Of a stretch of 64,000 bases of DNA, positions 48,866-61,384 are shown in pieces. The DNA is from Batrachochytrium dendrobatidis JAM81 (lineage: Eukaryota > Chytridiomycota > Chytridiomycetes > Rhizophydiales): NCBI RefSeq assembly GCF_000203795.2, contig NW_006281118.1:1-64000 (forward strand), written 5' to 3'. The notes under the pieces are model-generated. The model searched no databases. It had not been told where the DNA came from and saw nothing but the letters and a program-made list of their open reading frames with translations. How positions within the stretch are numbered: the first letter of the stretch is position 1; every line of letters begins with the position of its first letter. Position numbers and translations under genes: made by a program.

Positions 48866-50663
48866 ATGGATATATGCAAGCATCTTGTTTCGCTTATTGC
48901 CAGAGCGTACTATGAAACTCGTCATGTCATTGTTCTTGATTTGCTGACTCTAAATGCATAGTTATGTAGTATTGAACTACTTGATGGAGTTGCATCAATG
49001 AGCTCATAGGCATTTATCCTAAAGCTTACTCTGATCTTTTTCACGCATAGTCCAGCTTCACTGACCCAGCGTTATACATTTGATTATCTTGTGAATAGTT
49101 TAAGAGATGATCAGCTTGCATCTGCACTCGGTGTTAATCACAAGGACCTCCAAAAAATTTGTGGTATTCTCCGAGTTCAAGGCATGCTTAAAGTGTAAGT
49201 GTCTTTGAGTGGATCCATTCGTTTCCTTTACTAAAAATAGGTTGTGCTCTGGCTTGGTTTAATTCATAACTAGAGAAACACGATGGGAGGAGGTGCAGCT
49301 TAAAGAGCGGTCTGATGCTCAGCCACATACTAAAGCATTCAAGGACAAGCTAAAAAGATCCAAATCATATTACTATATAGATTATCGGCAGTTTGTCAAT
49401 GTGGTCAAGTACAAGATTTACAAGATTGGAAAAATGATTGAAAAAGAAGTCGAAGCAGTTGAGTTTTTTTGATTTTGACACATTCCATCTACAATTGGGC
49501 TACTTGTTCAAAATTAAATAAGAATGTATAAAAAATGTGTGGTGCTAACATATAGTACAATGTTATCATACACATGTTTCAAACCTTTGATAGGAAATCA
49601 CCCAGATGCCGTATAAATGTCCGTTGTGTATTAAGGAGTTTTCAGCATTGGATATGCTATCCTTGGTAAGATTTGGATATTGAATATTTGATCCAAGTGT
49701 TGTAAACTCATTTTAATTTGCTAATAATTCAATAGGAAAGGACACCAGACAGTTTGCCTTTATGTGACGTGTGTGGATCTGAAGTCCAGCTTGACGAAAC
49801 TACTGGATCAAAAAATTCCAGTGCTGCTTACACTAGGTTCATAAAAGTGCTTGAATAACGACTTTTGTGGATAGGACTGATTGCAATAAGGGGCAAAAGC
49901 TTTGTACTAATCATAAGCTTTACATTTCAGATTCATGAATGAAAGTCGACCTATTGTCGAGCTGCTCAAACAAACGGACAATATTATTATTCCAGAGTAA
50001 TATCAGCATTTTATTTGATGTATTGATGCCAAGTAGCAGAACTAACTTTTGGGTTTGCTATATTGATTAACTAGCTCCAAGCCCGTGCTTCCAGAACCAG
50101 GTGCTGTGGCTCAGGTAAAGGAACTAAATGAACCCAAGATTAAAGAAATATCAGGAAATAGCGGTCCACAAATCGTAGTGGAGCTTGAAGATAACGCAGA
50201 AGATACGCTTGGTGCAACCGAGACTATTAACAATACTGAAGATGGAGATGATGAATCAAATGGTAGAGTATTGCTACTTGATGTTTACAGTTTTTAGATG
50301 GTGGCATCATGCTTGAATCTACCTTGGAATATCATCAGATTTACAGACTGACACGATATTATATTTACAGATCTTGCCATCTATTATTCAAATCTGGCAA
50401 AATTGACAAATGAATCAGCCGTTGGATTACATGGCGGGTTAGATTCACCCGATGATGAAGACGAAGAGTTTGAAACAGTCTTACCAGCTATGACTGCGAA
50501 CTCCGCTGTGCTTTCTCAGTAAGTCATATATTGTCTGCACCAGTAGTTAATGTTCAAATACTGTAATCAAGTTTGACCATTTACTGATTCAAATGATTTT
50601 AGAAAACGATCTGCACCATCAGATGATGAAGAGGATGAGGATGAGGATTTTACTGAGGTGTAG
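48866..50663 (+). CDS. TFA1: Transcription initiation factor TFIIE subunit alpha
   Basis: Large subunit of TFIIE, which recruits and regulates TFIIH at Pol II promoters. Exons (first junction uncertain): 48866 to ~48925/48931, 49070-49194, 49274-49457, 49594-49665, 49736-49836, 49931-49996, 50075-50262, 50371-50518, 50603-50663, giving about 335 residues. Winged-helix region: LVSLIARAYYETRH, then YLVNSLRDDQLASALGVNHK and DLQKICGILRVQGML. YYYIDYRQFVNVVKYKIYKI follows. The zinc ribbon is YKCPLCIKEFSALD...LPLCDVCGSEV (four Cys, split over two exons). The C-terminus is acidic (DDEEDEDEDFTEV), as in yeast and human TFIIE-alpha. The exon 1 donor is weak (CAT/GTCATT or ATT/GTTCTT); one small piece may differ from this model. 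The rest is phase-consistent. Confidence 0.87.
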
Positions 50664-51042
50664 TTACTACAGAACTTGAACATAGTGCTTTTTTGGTAGC
50701 AGTTAAAATCCCATTGAAGGAAATAAACAGTTTTTGATATCTATAACAGTTTCATCTAGCCTGCTAGTAAGAAATGGCACGAGTTTATATATTTTGATTC
50801 ATTGACAAAATCGGTATATTTTGCATGCCTTGCCTGACATCAGATTTGGGCGGTAGAGCGACGATCACGTTCAAGTCCAACAATATAAAGTCGAGTTTAT
50901 CTTTCTTGCCATTTAACATTTCCGAGAACCATCTAATCGTTACTGGAAGAGTTGGCTGTTGCCATTCATAGCTAATTGTCTAAACAACTCTCTCGCACTG
51001 TTAAGGAATCTACAATCCTTACATCTGAACCACTTGCTGGAT
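50664..51042. other. Intergenic region, TFIIE-alpha / NAK kinase
   Basis: 379 bp between two plus-strand genes. The kinase frame is open without an ATG back to about 50959, which is treated as 5' UTR. No repeat or RNA gene was seen. Confidence 0.35.
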
Positions 51043-54000
51043 ATGAATAACCTTGCCAAGAGTATATCTGCGCTGCAGTTTAGCGGGCCTGCTGCACAGA
51101 CCAGTTGCAGTCCTTCAAGGCTCGCATTGAATTCGTCTTTAAATATCGATTCTTCTGGACCGCCTGGCACTTATCCACCCATGACTGTTATCTCGCTTAG
51201 TCGCTTGCAAGTTACTATTGAGCGTTTCTTGGCTGAAGGTATTGCTTTAATCTATAACGTCGTCCATCATTTTTATTCTTTCTCTATTGAATAAGAGTTG
51301 TTATGAATACACAGCTACATATATCTATCATCTAATACATTCGTTCAATATTCCAGGCGGGTTTGCTCATGTATATCTGGCAATTCTCGCTGGAGATTCG
51401 CAGCGTGTAGTTTTGAAGCGTATTGCATGCTCAGACAAAGCTTCACTTGAAGAGCTACGCCAAGAAGTAGAAATCCATGTGAGTTTGTCAAAGATAAATC
51501 AACCAGTTTATAAACTACTGTAGATTCTTGCTCTATTGGTCTGATGTTAATGCAAGTGCATGGATGTCAATATCCACCACCAGATCCTAGTGCCTGCTTT
51601 CAGCAATGAAGCATCTGACTTTCCTACAGCCATTGGATTTACATGTTGAATTGACTCGATAGTTTATTGTTATAACAGAAACAAGTCTCGGGACACAAAA
51701 ATATTGTGCGGTTTTTGGACTCGTCAATTGCGTCATTGCAAGCTGGTGGATACGAAGTTTTGATTTTAATGGAGTACTGTGAAGGTGTGATTTGCTACAA
51801 GCTTCGAGTTGATCTGTCTTGATATTTTATTCTTGTGCATTGTCTTATATTTTAAATATTAATGTAGGTGGTCATTTAGTCGACTTTCTCAATACTCGTT
51901 TAGACACTCGTTTGACTGAAGATGAAGTTTTGAGAATATTTTCCGATGTTTGCGAGGCTGTTGCTCACATGCACAGTCTACAACCTTGTATTGCACATCG
52001 TGACATTAAAATTGAAAATGTATTGATTGCTGGAAATGGGTCATGTAAACTATGCGATTTTGGGTCGTGCACTACTCGAGTTGTGCCTCCAAATGCAATC
52101 TTGAATACCCAAGATATCTGGAAACTGGAAGAAGAGATTAGAAAGTTTACTACGCTACCATATCGCTCTCCAGAAATGTGTGATTTATACCAGAAACGCG
52201 GGCTTTCAGAACAAGTAGATGCATGGGTATGCAGCTATTTTGTTGTATTTCATTTAGTGGCTTGTGGGTATATCATTGCTATAACTTAACCACCTGAATT
52301 GTTTTTGATGTATTCTAGGCAATGGGAGTGTTGCTGTATAAACTTTGTTTTTTTGTAAGTTTTGTACAGATATTTTTTACCCGACTAGTATTTTGAATAC
52401 TAAACATGGCAAACTTTTCTAGACAACTCCGTTTGAGGAAGGAGGCATGCTGGCAATTCTGAATGTGCGTTACACATTTCCATCATTTCCACAGTATTCT
52501 CCAAAACTCATATCTTTAATTCAATCGCTTTTGGAAATTGATGTTGCCAAGCGGTTTGATATATTTCAAGCATATTCTGTGGTTTGCGAAATGCGTCATA
52601 CGCCATACAATTTACCCAAGGTACATATTCACACTAAATCTGATCAAGTTGTTTATACACTATGGCTAATTTCAAATGGTTGATTATGGCATATTTGGGA
52701 ACTTATAGCGATCAATACCATCGAAGCAGCCAGGTGAAACCTCGAGTTCCATGCTTAAATCGACACCTCGCGTAACAGAGACTGTTCAAAACTCTGCAGC
52801 CAATGGCTTTGGGCCATCACCAACTTATGTCAATGGTGTTTCTGTTTCTGGTATTACGCCGATGCGAAGAGGTCGACCTAAATCTAATGCAACTGATTTG
52901 TCTACAGACAACTTTTTTATGTCGCAATCATTGGTCAATATATTCCCCTTGCCCGATGTAGGAACCCCGGCAGCTACTTCTGTAATGAGTCAATCTCTGG
53001 CTGAATCACCATTTGTTGATCTGGCAAAGTTTGAACAAACTATGGATCAGCACAAGGAGTTTTCCTCTTTACAGTCAATCAATCAGGCATCTCAAACTTC
53101 CAAGCCTTGTTTATCTCTGTCGCAGCCCTTTGTGCCAGATTCTATTTGGACTTCATCTTCAAATATAACGAGTAGACCCATTTCTACTTTACCCCAATCA
53201 GCATCAGTAATTTCAGACTACACTCGTGTTCGTGGTCATACATCAAGTGGAGTTCCTTCAGATTTATCATGCTCTTTGCCGTTTTCTCCTGGACGAACAT
53301 TTCAACCTCCACCGTTGCCATTTGAAGCGCACCCGGAAGCACAAAATCCACAAATGCAGTCCTCCCAACCCAAATCTGTTTTGCATTCACAACATGAACC
53401 ACCAAAACAACAATCGTTTTGGGAAAAACATTCACCATTGCTTACCAATCCATCTTTTCCCGAATCTCCACCTGGTCGTCGTACAGTTCAAAGCCACAGT
53501 CGGCCCTTTTCGTGGGGAGGACCTATGTCAGGACCTCCACCATTGCAGCGACATCCAAACGATCCTTTTTTTGCTTCTATACCGCCACGTCCACCTGGAA
53601 CTATTGATAAAGGGTCACCCAATACAGGTTATATAACAGTTCCGCGACCCAATTCTACTGGAGAATGGTCATTGCCTGCTACACCCAATGGAACACCTTT
53701 TAATACACAGCAGTCCTATCCACATACTGCAAATGCTATAATCAATAACCAGCAAATGGCTGCTTTGCCTGATCAATCCATGTTTACTCTTTCTACTCAA
53801 ATGCCTATACAGACCACCACTTCTCTTGTGATGCCTATGCAATTGCCCATGTTATCATCACCTCAAATGCCCTACGGTGCATTTTCTGCTTCAGTGTTAC
53901 CTGCTAGTACTCTAGCTACCGATCTGTACACCAAACCCCATCCAAACCAGCAAACACAACCACCTGCGAAGCCGCCTCGAAAAAATCGTCTTAGTATTCA

Positions 54001-54271
54001 GGCAACAACCTCGATGGGACTTTCAGATATTCAATCTGGATTATCCGAGTCTAATCCGAGTCAATCGTGGCAAACCAACTTTTCGAGTCAGTCTGATTCT
54101 AAAGCCAGTTCTATGGGTCGCTCAATACCATCTACTAGTCCATCACACATGGATGTATTTGGAAGGTCGATTGATATGCCTTTACTTTCTGCTACTTCAG
54201 CATGGCAGCCACTTGTACCTACTCCAGCCACATCGGATCCACCTCAAACAAGTGTTTCTCATTACCAATAA
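51043..54271 (+). CDS. NAK-family Ser/Thr kinase (Ark1/Prk1/AAK1-like)
   Basis: Numb-associated-kinase family member; these kinases phosphorylate clathrin-adaptor and actin-patch proteins during endocytosis. Seven exons: 51043-51238, 51357-51478, 51679-51784, 51868-52226, 52319-52354, 52423-52620, 52709-54271, giving 859 residues. The kinase domain spans ~55-340. The Gly loop is EGGFAHVYLA (from G66), and the ATP lysine K86 is in VVLKRI. The catalytic loop is AHRDIKIENVLI (D187), DFGS begins at D205, and PYRSPEMCDLY is the NAK-type APE region with WAMGVLLYKL. Catalytic residues are all present. The ~510-residue tail is Pro/Gln/Ser-rich with PPRP and PPLP stretches and a KPPRKNR segment, consistent with SH3- or adaptor-binding sites as in Ark1/Prk1. 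The tail ends 57 bp before an assembly gap, but its stop codon is before the gap. Confidence 0.92.
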
Positions 54272-54328
54272 AGTTTTTTGTTGAGCATTTTGCTTTAGGA
54301 TTAGAAGAATTTGTCTGAAATGATTGCA

Positions 54329-54428
54329 NNNNNNNNNNNNNNNNNNNNNNNNNNNNNNNNNNNNNNNNNNNNNNNNNNNNNNNNNNNNNNNNNNNNNNNN
54401 NNNNNNNNNNNNNNNNNNNNNNNNNNNN
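54329..54428. other. Assembly gap (100 N)
   Basis: Exactly 100 N bases, the conventional length for a scaffold gap of unknown size. The flanking sequence is the 3' side of the NAK kinase and the 5' side of the DAP1-like gene. The true distance and any intervening sequence are unknown. Confidence 0.98.
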
Positions 54429-54484
54429 ACCCGTCAACTCGACTGATCTAAATTGCATTTGTCATTCATTCCAGCCTCATAAAT

Positions 54485-55193
54485 ATGTCAACATTCACTG
54501 CTGAGAATATTCTTTACAATCCTGTCAACTGGATTCTTTCTGTTCTGCTAGTGTATGTTATCAAAAAAACAATGTTTTCAGATACGACTACTGCTACTGC
54601 TCCCAAGCATTCCAGTAAGTGTCGGTTGACTAAAATCCATCGATTGGGCATTCAACATGTCAATGCAAACACCTTGAGCCGAATTCTGATTAAAAGAATC
54701 AAGACACTAACCCTGGTTGGTAGAGGTGATTGAATTGAAATCGTTTACACCTGTAGAACTGGCTTACTATAATGGTGAGGATGAAAAACCCATCTATATG
54801 TCGGTCTCTGGCATGGTGTTTGATGTATCAGCCGGTCGAAACTTTTACGGTCCAGGTAAATCCATTCACATGTTGGTCTTTTATACAACAGAACCTTTGA
54901 CCCTTGATGATTGTAGGGTCGATGTATGAGACTTTCTCTGGTCGAGATGCTTCCAGAGGGATGGCCAAAAATTCGTTTAGTGATGATGTATTGGCAGATA
55001 TTCATGGCCCCATCGATCCTTTAGAAGATCTCACTGAATCAGAAAAAGAATCATTACATGAATGGACCCAGTTTTATATGGGAAAGTAGGTGATGGATGA
55101 TATGTGTCCTTGTTTATTATGGTCGACTCATCTTGATACTGGTTTTATAGATACATTCATATCGGAACTCTGGTGGAAAACAAGGCAGTTTAA
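54485..55193 (+). CDS. DAP1: DAP1/MAPR cytochrome-b5-like heme protein
   Basis: Membrane-associated progesterone-receptor family; yeast Dap1 binds heme and supports Erg11/P450 sterol synthesis. Four exons: 54485-54614, 54724-54855, 54917-55085, 55151-55193, giving 157 residues (yeast Dap1 152). There is an N-terminal membrane anchor (NWILSVLLVYVIKKTMF). The cyt-b5-like domain follows: SFTPVELAYYNGEDEKPIYM, then VSGMVFDVSAGRNFYGPG, with the tyrosines expected for heme ligation, MYETFSGRDASRGMAKNSF, and WTQFYMGKYIHIGTLV as the closing strands. All family landmarks are present. The exon 2 acceptor (TTGGTAG/AG) is chosen by phase. Confidence 0.93.
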
Positions 55194-55317
55194 AATATTG
55201 TTTGTGTTGTCATAGGCTTGTATGTCGATCCATCTGTCCGAGAATACGATACTACAGATTGACTATACAATGGATTAAACATATTTCTCTTTCAAAACCA
55301 TAAAAATCCAACTATTA

Positions 55318-56051
55318 CAGCTGTCTTGACGTAAAATGCAACATTAAACTGCCAAAATACATGATAAACAGTCTCATGTTGAATGTGTGCTAATATTACT
55401 GGGTTTCTACTTTGTGTCCATTTTTGTACAAAAATACAGAACAAACACTCATATTTCTGTTCCAGTACATTGCATGCTTTTGGCATTTCTTCAATCTCCA
55501 AACCAAACACTACAATACTGTATGATCATCATAGAAACAACAGTTGCATTCCTGATACGTGCAATCTTTGGCGTTATTCAAGTAGAACGTGTCTGATATT
55601 AGGATACAACAGCACTTGTTCAATGGCATGGTTGTGCCAGATGTTTGTTGGTTGTGTGTCAAACCAGCGTTTCCAATAACATATACGGTGTCTGATTGTG
55701 TGTTGTGTAGTAGGAATCTGTTGGTTGCAGTGCAATCTTTCCAGACTCCCAACATTCCAACATTCCAGGTTTCAGCAATCCGTAACATGTCAAGACTTTT
55801 TAAACAACGACATGCAACATTCCAAAACACGCATGTTATTCCAAACAGTATTCCATTCCACAAAACAACCGTCTGATTGAACATGGTTTACCAACCATTC
55901 AACAAATGGCACAAAGATTGGAACTACACTGAACCGAGTGCCTATCAAAGTCAATTTATGTACGAAAACGACAAATATTCAAGCATTGTTTATTCCAACA
56001 AGTCGATCGTTGCAAGATAAATGCAAACTCCATTTTACGTGAATACAACAG
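55318..56051. mobile_element. Long TIR element in unit 1 (R8)
   Basis: 734 bp, from CAGCTGTCTTGACGTAAAATG to CATTTTACGTGAATACAACAG. Short inverted ends match the dispersed family, with TA immediately before the left end. It holds several overlapping short open frames in both directions, but none has transposase features. It is the longest form of the family seen here, and its internal tracts recur in the shorter copies. Confidence 0.75.
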
Positions 56052-56124
56052 TGAATAGCTGAAGTAACGTAAACTCGTCGATTTATAGTAATCAACTGTT
56101 TCACTACAGAATTCCCCAAAGATT

Positions 56125-58165
56125 TCAGACTGTTTTGGCTGGTCTTTTGCCAACTTCAATCAAATAGTTTGCAATATAATTGTACTGCGAATTATCCGTT
56201 GTGTCAAAAATAATATCTTCTAGTTGTGGTCGGATTACAACATCAGATACGATACCAATATCTTCAATCCACTTTTCTTTATGATTGTCATTACGAACAA
56301 GTGCTCGATGACCTACAGTCATTTGGTTATAAAATGCCTCCTTGTTATGAGATGTCAACTCTTTTTTGAATGGCATTGGTTTAAAGTCTGTCGGATCATA
56401 AAGGATAAGGTCTGGATCTAAATTCCAAACATTTGCACCAGCGCCAGTTGTTGTGATATCCTCACCAAACACTGTTCCAATGTCATACGACTGCACAGTT
56501 CCTGCCACGATTTCACATGCAGAAACGCAATCACCACTGGTAAATACACCCATTGGTTTGGTATAAACCTTACTGCAAGTGATGATATTCTCTGGATCCG
56601 TAAAATCATGGAATAGTGAGTACTTACTGTCGTCGGGTGATGTTTTGGACCAAGCATTACGAGACGATCTCAAATCTATGGGTGATTTTACAAACATATT
56701 GTATGTGACCTTGTTCCTAAGATACTTCACTTTAAATGGCTCAATATTGCTCTTGAATAGCTGTGGAATGGCATTTGCAAAACGCATACTTCCACCACCA
56801 CCTTCACGAACATCGATCAAAATAGAATTAGTGTCTTTGAGTACTGTCTTCAATAGTCCTCTCACTTCACGAATTGCTTCAAGAACTGACATCAAGTTTG
56901 TTGTGCGGGATGTGCACTCGAACGATGTCAGTTTGATTATTCCCATATTTTGGCTGTCAGGTTTCCAAATTGTCCAAGATAGTTCGAGTATACTCGTTTC
57001 ATGAAATATAATCCATAAATCACGTTTTGACAATCGTCCTGTATCTTGATCCTGACTGCTTTGATCCCGTTTTCGAATATGACGAGGAGTGAGCAAAGAC
57101 ATGGTAGATTGGGAACCTGTGGTATGATCATCGACTGTTGTAGTTGGCAATGCATGACTATTGGATTTTACAGCGGCTGTATTTTGTAAATGTATATCAA
57201 GAGTCACGCCTGTCAGCTGTGTGTAAAGTTTGCTAGAGTATTCCCAGCAAATATGTCGATATATAGACATGTACGGTACATCAACTTCGTATATGGTGCC
57301 GCCACGAGATTTAAATTTAAACTTGATAGAGTCTTCATCAGGAAGTGGAGTATCAGATCCATATCTGAAGGTCAAGTATTTTAACGCTAGACGCTGGCTA
57401 TGAGACTCGGTGGATCCACCAATGGCATTTTGATGTTTGTTTTTCCATTCGTAAAAAGTGAGGTCGTTAATGCCGACAAGTTGATCTCCAACTCTAATTT
57501 GGCTATAAGCAGTATTACGTAGTAGGTCTAATATTTCACGATCGACGGGTTGGCTGACGACGATTGTTGGGTTTTTGATCATATCGCCTGGACCATCAAT
57601 GAACTGAAAAGAAATTCCCGTGGTAACGAAAAAGCAACTATACGGACCAGCTAATGTCATGGTAGTATGTGCGTCGCGAGCTCGAGCAAATGTATTCAAT
57701 AACCCAAGCTGGAACTGTTTATCAGTAAGGATTTCGATATTGTTTCGGATATGCTTGAGAGCAGGAAAGGGATTTGATTTTTGGCCGTGATGCTTTATTT
57801 TTGATTCAAGATTGACCCATGCCTGGACATGTTGAATCATTGGAATTCGATTGTAATGTGTTGGTCAGTTAATAATATGCTGCAATATATTGTGTTGGTT
57901 ATAGTATCAGATTGTGATGGAAATGACAACTTGCCTTGAATACATTTTCGGCATTCGACATTAGAATTTTTCGCTGTTCAAGATTATATGGCAAAAAAGC
58001 CAACAATCCAGCATCGCGATCGAGTTTGATGGGTCTATAGTCAGACCAAGTATCTTTAATAGCAGCATGTGGTGTTGATGTTGATGTTGCATCAGGTTGT
58101 GTTGTAAGAGTTTGAGCATTGATGCAAGATATTGCAGCTAAAACGGCCACCAAAAAAAGAACCAT
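56125..58165 (-). CDS. Secreted S41 (CPAF-like) peptidase, copy 1
   Basis: Two exons, 58165-57935 and 57822-56125, give 642 residues. Residues 1-17 (MVLFLVAVLAAISCINA) are a signal peptide. The intron uses a GC donor (CAAG/GCAAGT) and CATGTCCAG acceptor. A conserved helical N-domain leads to RARDAHTTM. A PDZ-like segment (IRVGDQLVGINDLTFYEW) lies at ~180-200. The S41 core starts near NMGIIKLTSFEC, with ILIDVREGGGGSM as the oxyanion region and SGDCVSACEIVAG carrying the nucleophile Ser (about 511). The Ser-Lys dyad lysine of bacterial Ctp proteases is not visible downstream (TVFGEDITT). The RDxH motif (H about 129) resembles the catalytic His of CPAF-type S41 enzymes with a Ser-His-Glu triad. 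The S41 family is expanded in Batrachochytrium and thought to act on external protein. Copy 1 differs from copies 2 and 3 mainly in the last 130 residues. Confidence 0.88.
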
Positions 58166-58538
58166 TTAAAGCAGTATGCAATGCGAGGTATGATCAGTCA
58201 GTTTGTATAACTCGCAATCGATGACGCAGCTGGTATTATATTGATGAAAAACTATTGTATAAAGTATGTGTTTTTGATTCTCAATATCTTTATAGTTGTC
58301 TTCCAATCTATCCTCCCTTTATTCAGACTGTTTTCAGTCGTGCTTTAGCTTGGTTCATCACCCTATTCTAGTATCACGTCACAAGCACCTGAATATTGTT
58401 TCCACAATATTACGCTGGCTTGTGTCAAAATAAATATACACAAACCATTCATACATAGCAGCTGTCCCTTAACAATGATTGCTTGTAACCATATAGTTTT
58501 AACGACTTGGTGATAGTCTGTTGTAGGTAGCATGAATA

Positions 58539-59270
58539 CAGCTGTCTACGTAAAATGCAACATTAAACTGCCAAAATACATGATAAACAGTCTCATGTTG
58601 AATGTGTGCTAATATTACTGGGTTTCTACTTTGTGTCCATTTTTGTACAAAAATACAGAACAAACACTCATATTTCTGTTCCAGTACATTGCATGCTTTT
58701 GGTATTTCTTCAATCTCCAAACCAAACACTACAATACTGTATGATCATCATAGAAACAACAGTTGCATTCCTGATACGTGCAATCTTTGGCGTTATTCAA
58801 GTAGAACGTGTCTGATATTAGAATACAACAGCACTTGTTCAATGGCATGGTTGTGCCAGATGTTTGTTGGTTGTGTGTCAAGCCAGCGTTTCCAATAACA
58901 TATACGGTGTCTGATTGTGTGTTGTGTAGTAGGAATCTGTTGGTTGCAGTGCAATCTTTCCAGACTCCCAACATTCCAACATTCCAGGTTTCAGCAATCC
59001 GTAACATGTCAAGACTTTTTAAACAACGACATGCAACATTCCAAAACACGCATGTTATTCCAAACAGTATTCCATTCCACAAAACAACCGTCTGATTGAA
59101 CATGGTTTACCAACCATTCAACAAATGGCACAAAGATTGGAACTACACTGAACCGAGTGCCTATCAAAGTCAATTTATGTACGAAAACGACAAATATTCA
59201 AGCATTGTTTATTCCAACAAGTCGATCGTTGCAAGATAAATGCAAACTCCATTTTACGTGAATACAGCAG
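58539..59270. mobile_element. Long TIR element in unit 2 (R9)
   Basis: 732 bp, from CAGCTGTCTACGTAAAATG to CATTTTACGTGAATACAGCAG. Almost identical to the unit 1 and unit 3 copies, so it was duplicated with the array and not inserted independently. The preceding bases are GCATGAATA, themselves similar to a family terminus, so the left junction may be a fused or nested end. Confidence 0.75.
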
Positions 59271-59343
59271 TGAATAGCTGAAGTAACGTAAACTCGTCGA
59301 TCTATAGTAATCAACTGTTTCACTACAGAATTCCTCAAAGATT

Positions 59344-61384
59344 TCAGACTGTTTTGGCTGGTCTTTTGCCAACTTTGATCAAATAATCTGCAATATAATT
59401 GTACTGCGAATTATCCGTTGTGTCAAAAATAATATCTTCCAGTTGTGGTCGGATTACAACATTAGATACGATGCCAACATCTTCAACCGGCTGTCCTTTA
59501 TGATTGCCATTACGGATGAATGCTCGATGACCTACAGTCATTTGGTTATAAAATGCCTCCTTGTTATGAGATGTCAACTCTTTTTTGAATGGCATTGGTT
59601 TAAAGTCTGTCGGATCATAAAAGGTAAGTTGGAGATCTAAATTCCAAACGGCTGCACCAGCACCTGCCGTTGTGATATCCTCACCAAACACTGTTCCAAT
59701 GTCATACGACTGCACAGTTCCTGCCACGATTTCACATGCAGAAGCGCAATTACCACTGGTAAATACACCCATTGGTTTGGTATAAACCTTACTGCAAGTG
59801 ATGATATTCTCTGGATCCGTAAAATCATGGAATAGTGAGTACTTACTGTCGTCGGGTGATGTTTTGGACCAAGCATTACGAGACGATCTCAAATCTATGG
59901 GTGATTTTACAAACATATTGTATGTGACCTTGTTCCTAAGATACTTCACTTTAAATGGCTCAATATTGCTCTTGAATAGCTGTGGAATGGCATTTGCAAA
60001 ACGCATACTTCCACCACCACCTTCACGAACATCGATCAAAATAGAATTAGTGTCTTTGAGTACTGTCTTCAATAGTCCTCTCACTTCACGAATTGCTTCA
60101 AGAACTGACATCAAGTTTGTTGTGCGGGATGTGCACTCGAACGATGTCAGTTTGATTATTCCCATATTTTGGCTGTCAGGTTTCCAAATTGTCCAAGATA
60201 GTTCGAGTATACTCGTTTCATGAAATATAATCCATAAATCACGTTTTGACAATCGTCCTGTATCTTGATCCTGCCTGCTTTGATCCCGTTTTCGAATATG
60301 GCGAGGAGTGAGCAAAGACATGGTAGATTGGGAACCTGTGGTATGATCATCGACTGTTGTAGTTGGCAATGCATGACTATTGGATTTTACAGCGGCTGTA
60401 TTTTGTAAATGTATATCAAGAGTCACGCCTGTCAGCTGTGTGTAAAGTTTGCTAGAGTATTCCCAGCAAATATGTCGATATATAGACATGTACGTCACAT
60501 CAACTTCGTATATGGTGCCGCCACGAGATTTAAATTTAAACTTGATAGAGTCTTCATCAGGAAGTGGAGTATCAGATCCATATCTGAAGGTCAAGTATTT
60601 TAACGCTAGACGCTGGCTATGAGACTCGGTGGATCCACCAATGGCATTTTGATGTTTGTTTTTCCATTCGTAAAAAGTGAGGTCGTTAATGCCGACAAGT
60701 TGATCTCCAACTCTAATTTGGCTATAAGCAGTATTACGTAGTAGGTCTAATATTTCACGATCGACGGGTTGGCTGACGACGATTGTTGGGTTTTTGATCA
60801 TATCGCCTGGACCATCAATGAACTGAAAAGAAATTCCCGTGGTAACGAAAAAGCAACTATACGGACCAGCTAATGTCATGGTAGTATGTGCGTCGCGAGC
60901 TCGAGCAAATGTATTCAATAACCCAAGCTGGAACTGTTTATCAGTAAGGATTTCGATATTGTTTCGGATATGCTTGAGAGCAGGAAAGGGATTTGATTTT
61001 TGGCCGTGATGCTTTATTTTTGATTCAAGATTGACCCATGCCTGGACATGTTGAATCATTGGAATTCGATTGTAATGTGTTGGTCAGTTAATAATATGCT
61101 GCAATATATTGTGTTGGTTATGGTATCAGATTGTGATGGAAATGACAACTTGCCTTGAATACATTTTCGGCATTCGACATTAGAATTTTTCGCTGTTCAA
61201 GATTATATGGCAAAAAAGCCAACAATCCAGCATCGCGATCGAGTTTGATGGGTCTATAGTCAGACCAAGTATCTTTAATAGCAGCATGTGGTGTTGATGT
61301 TGATGTTGCATCAGGTTGTGTTGTAAGAGTTTGAGCATTGATGCAAGATATTGCAGCTAAAACGGCCACCAAAAAAAGAACCAT
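59344..61384 (-). CDS. Secreted S41 (CPAF-like) peptidase, copy 2
   Basis: Two exons, 61384-61154 and 61041-59344, give 642 residues. Signal peptide, GC-AG intron and domain order are the same as in copy 1. The N-terminal ~500 residues are almost identical to copy 1. The nucleophile segment reads SGNCASACEIVAG (copy 1: SGDCVSACE), and the C-terminal part (GAGAAVWNLDLQLTF, HRAFIRNGNHKGQPVEDVG) differs from copy 1 but equals copy 3. The catalytic His (RDAHTT) and Ser are retained. It is probably an active secreted peptidase, and its upstream region differs from that of copy 1. Confidence 0.88.

Larger units (their letters stand above)
55318..58538. repeat. Tandem unit 1 of S41 peptidase array
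   Basis: First of three direct repeats with a ~3,219 bp period (for example 55510, 58729 and 61947 are equivalent positions). The unit comprises a TIR element (55318-56051), an S41 gene (minus, 56125-58165) and about 370 bp upstream of the gene. Homology begins abruptly at the left end of the TIR element, which suggests the element end is at or near the duplication breakpoint. Confidence 0.9.

Noticed and set aside
53184..53636. Frames of 84-136 codons opposite and overlapping the NAK kinase tail
   Set aside because: They are shadow frames of a Pro/Gln/Ser-rich low-complexity coding region.
55387..55884. Several overlapping open frames of 60-124 codons within the TIR element of each S41 unit (Cys/Phe-rich)
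   Set aside because: They are conserved between units only because the DNA is duplicated. There is no start context, splice support or transposase motif, and shorter family copies break them. They are treated as non-coding.
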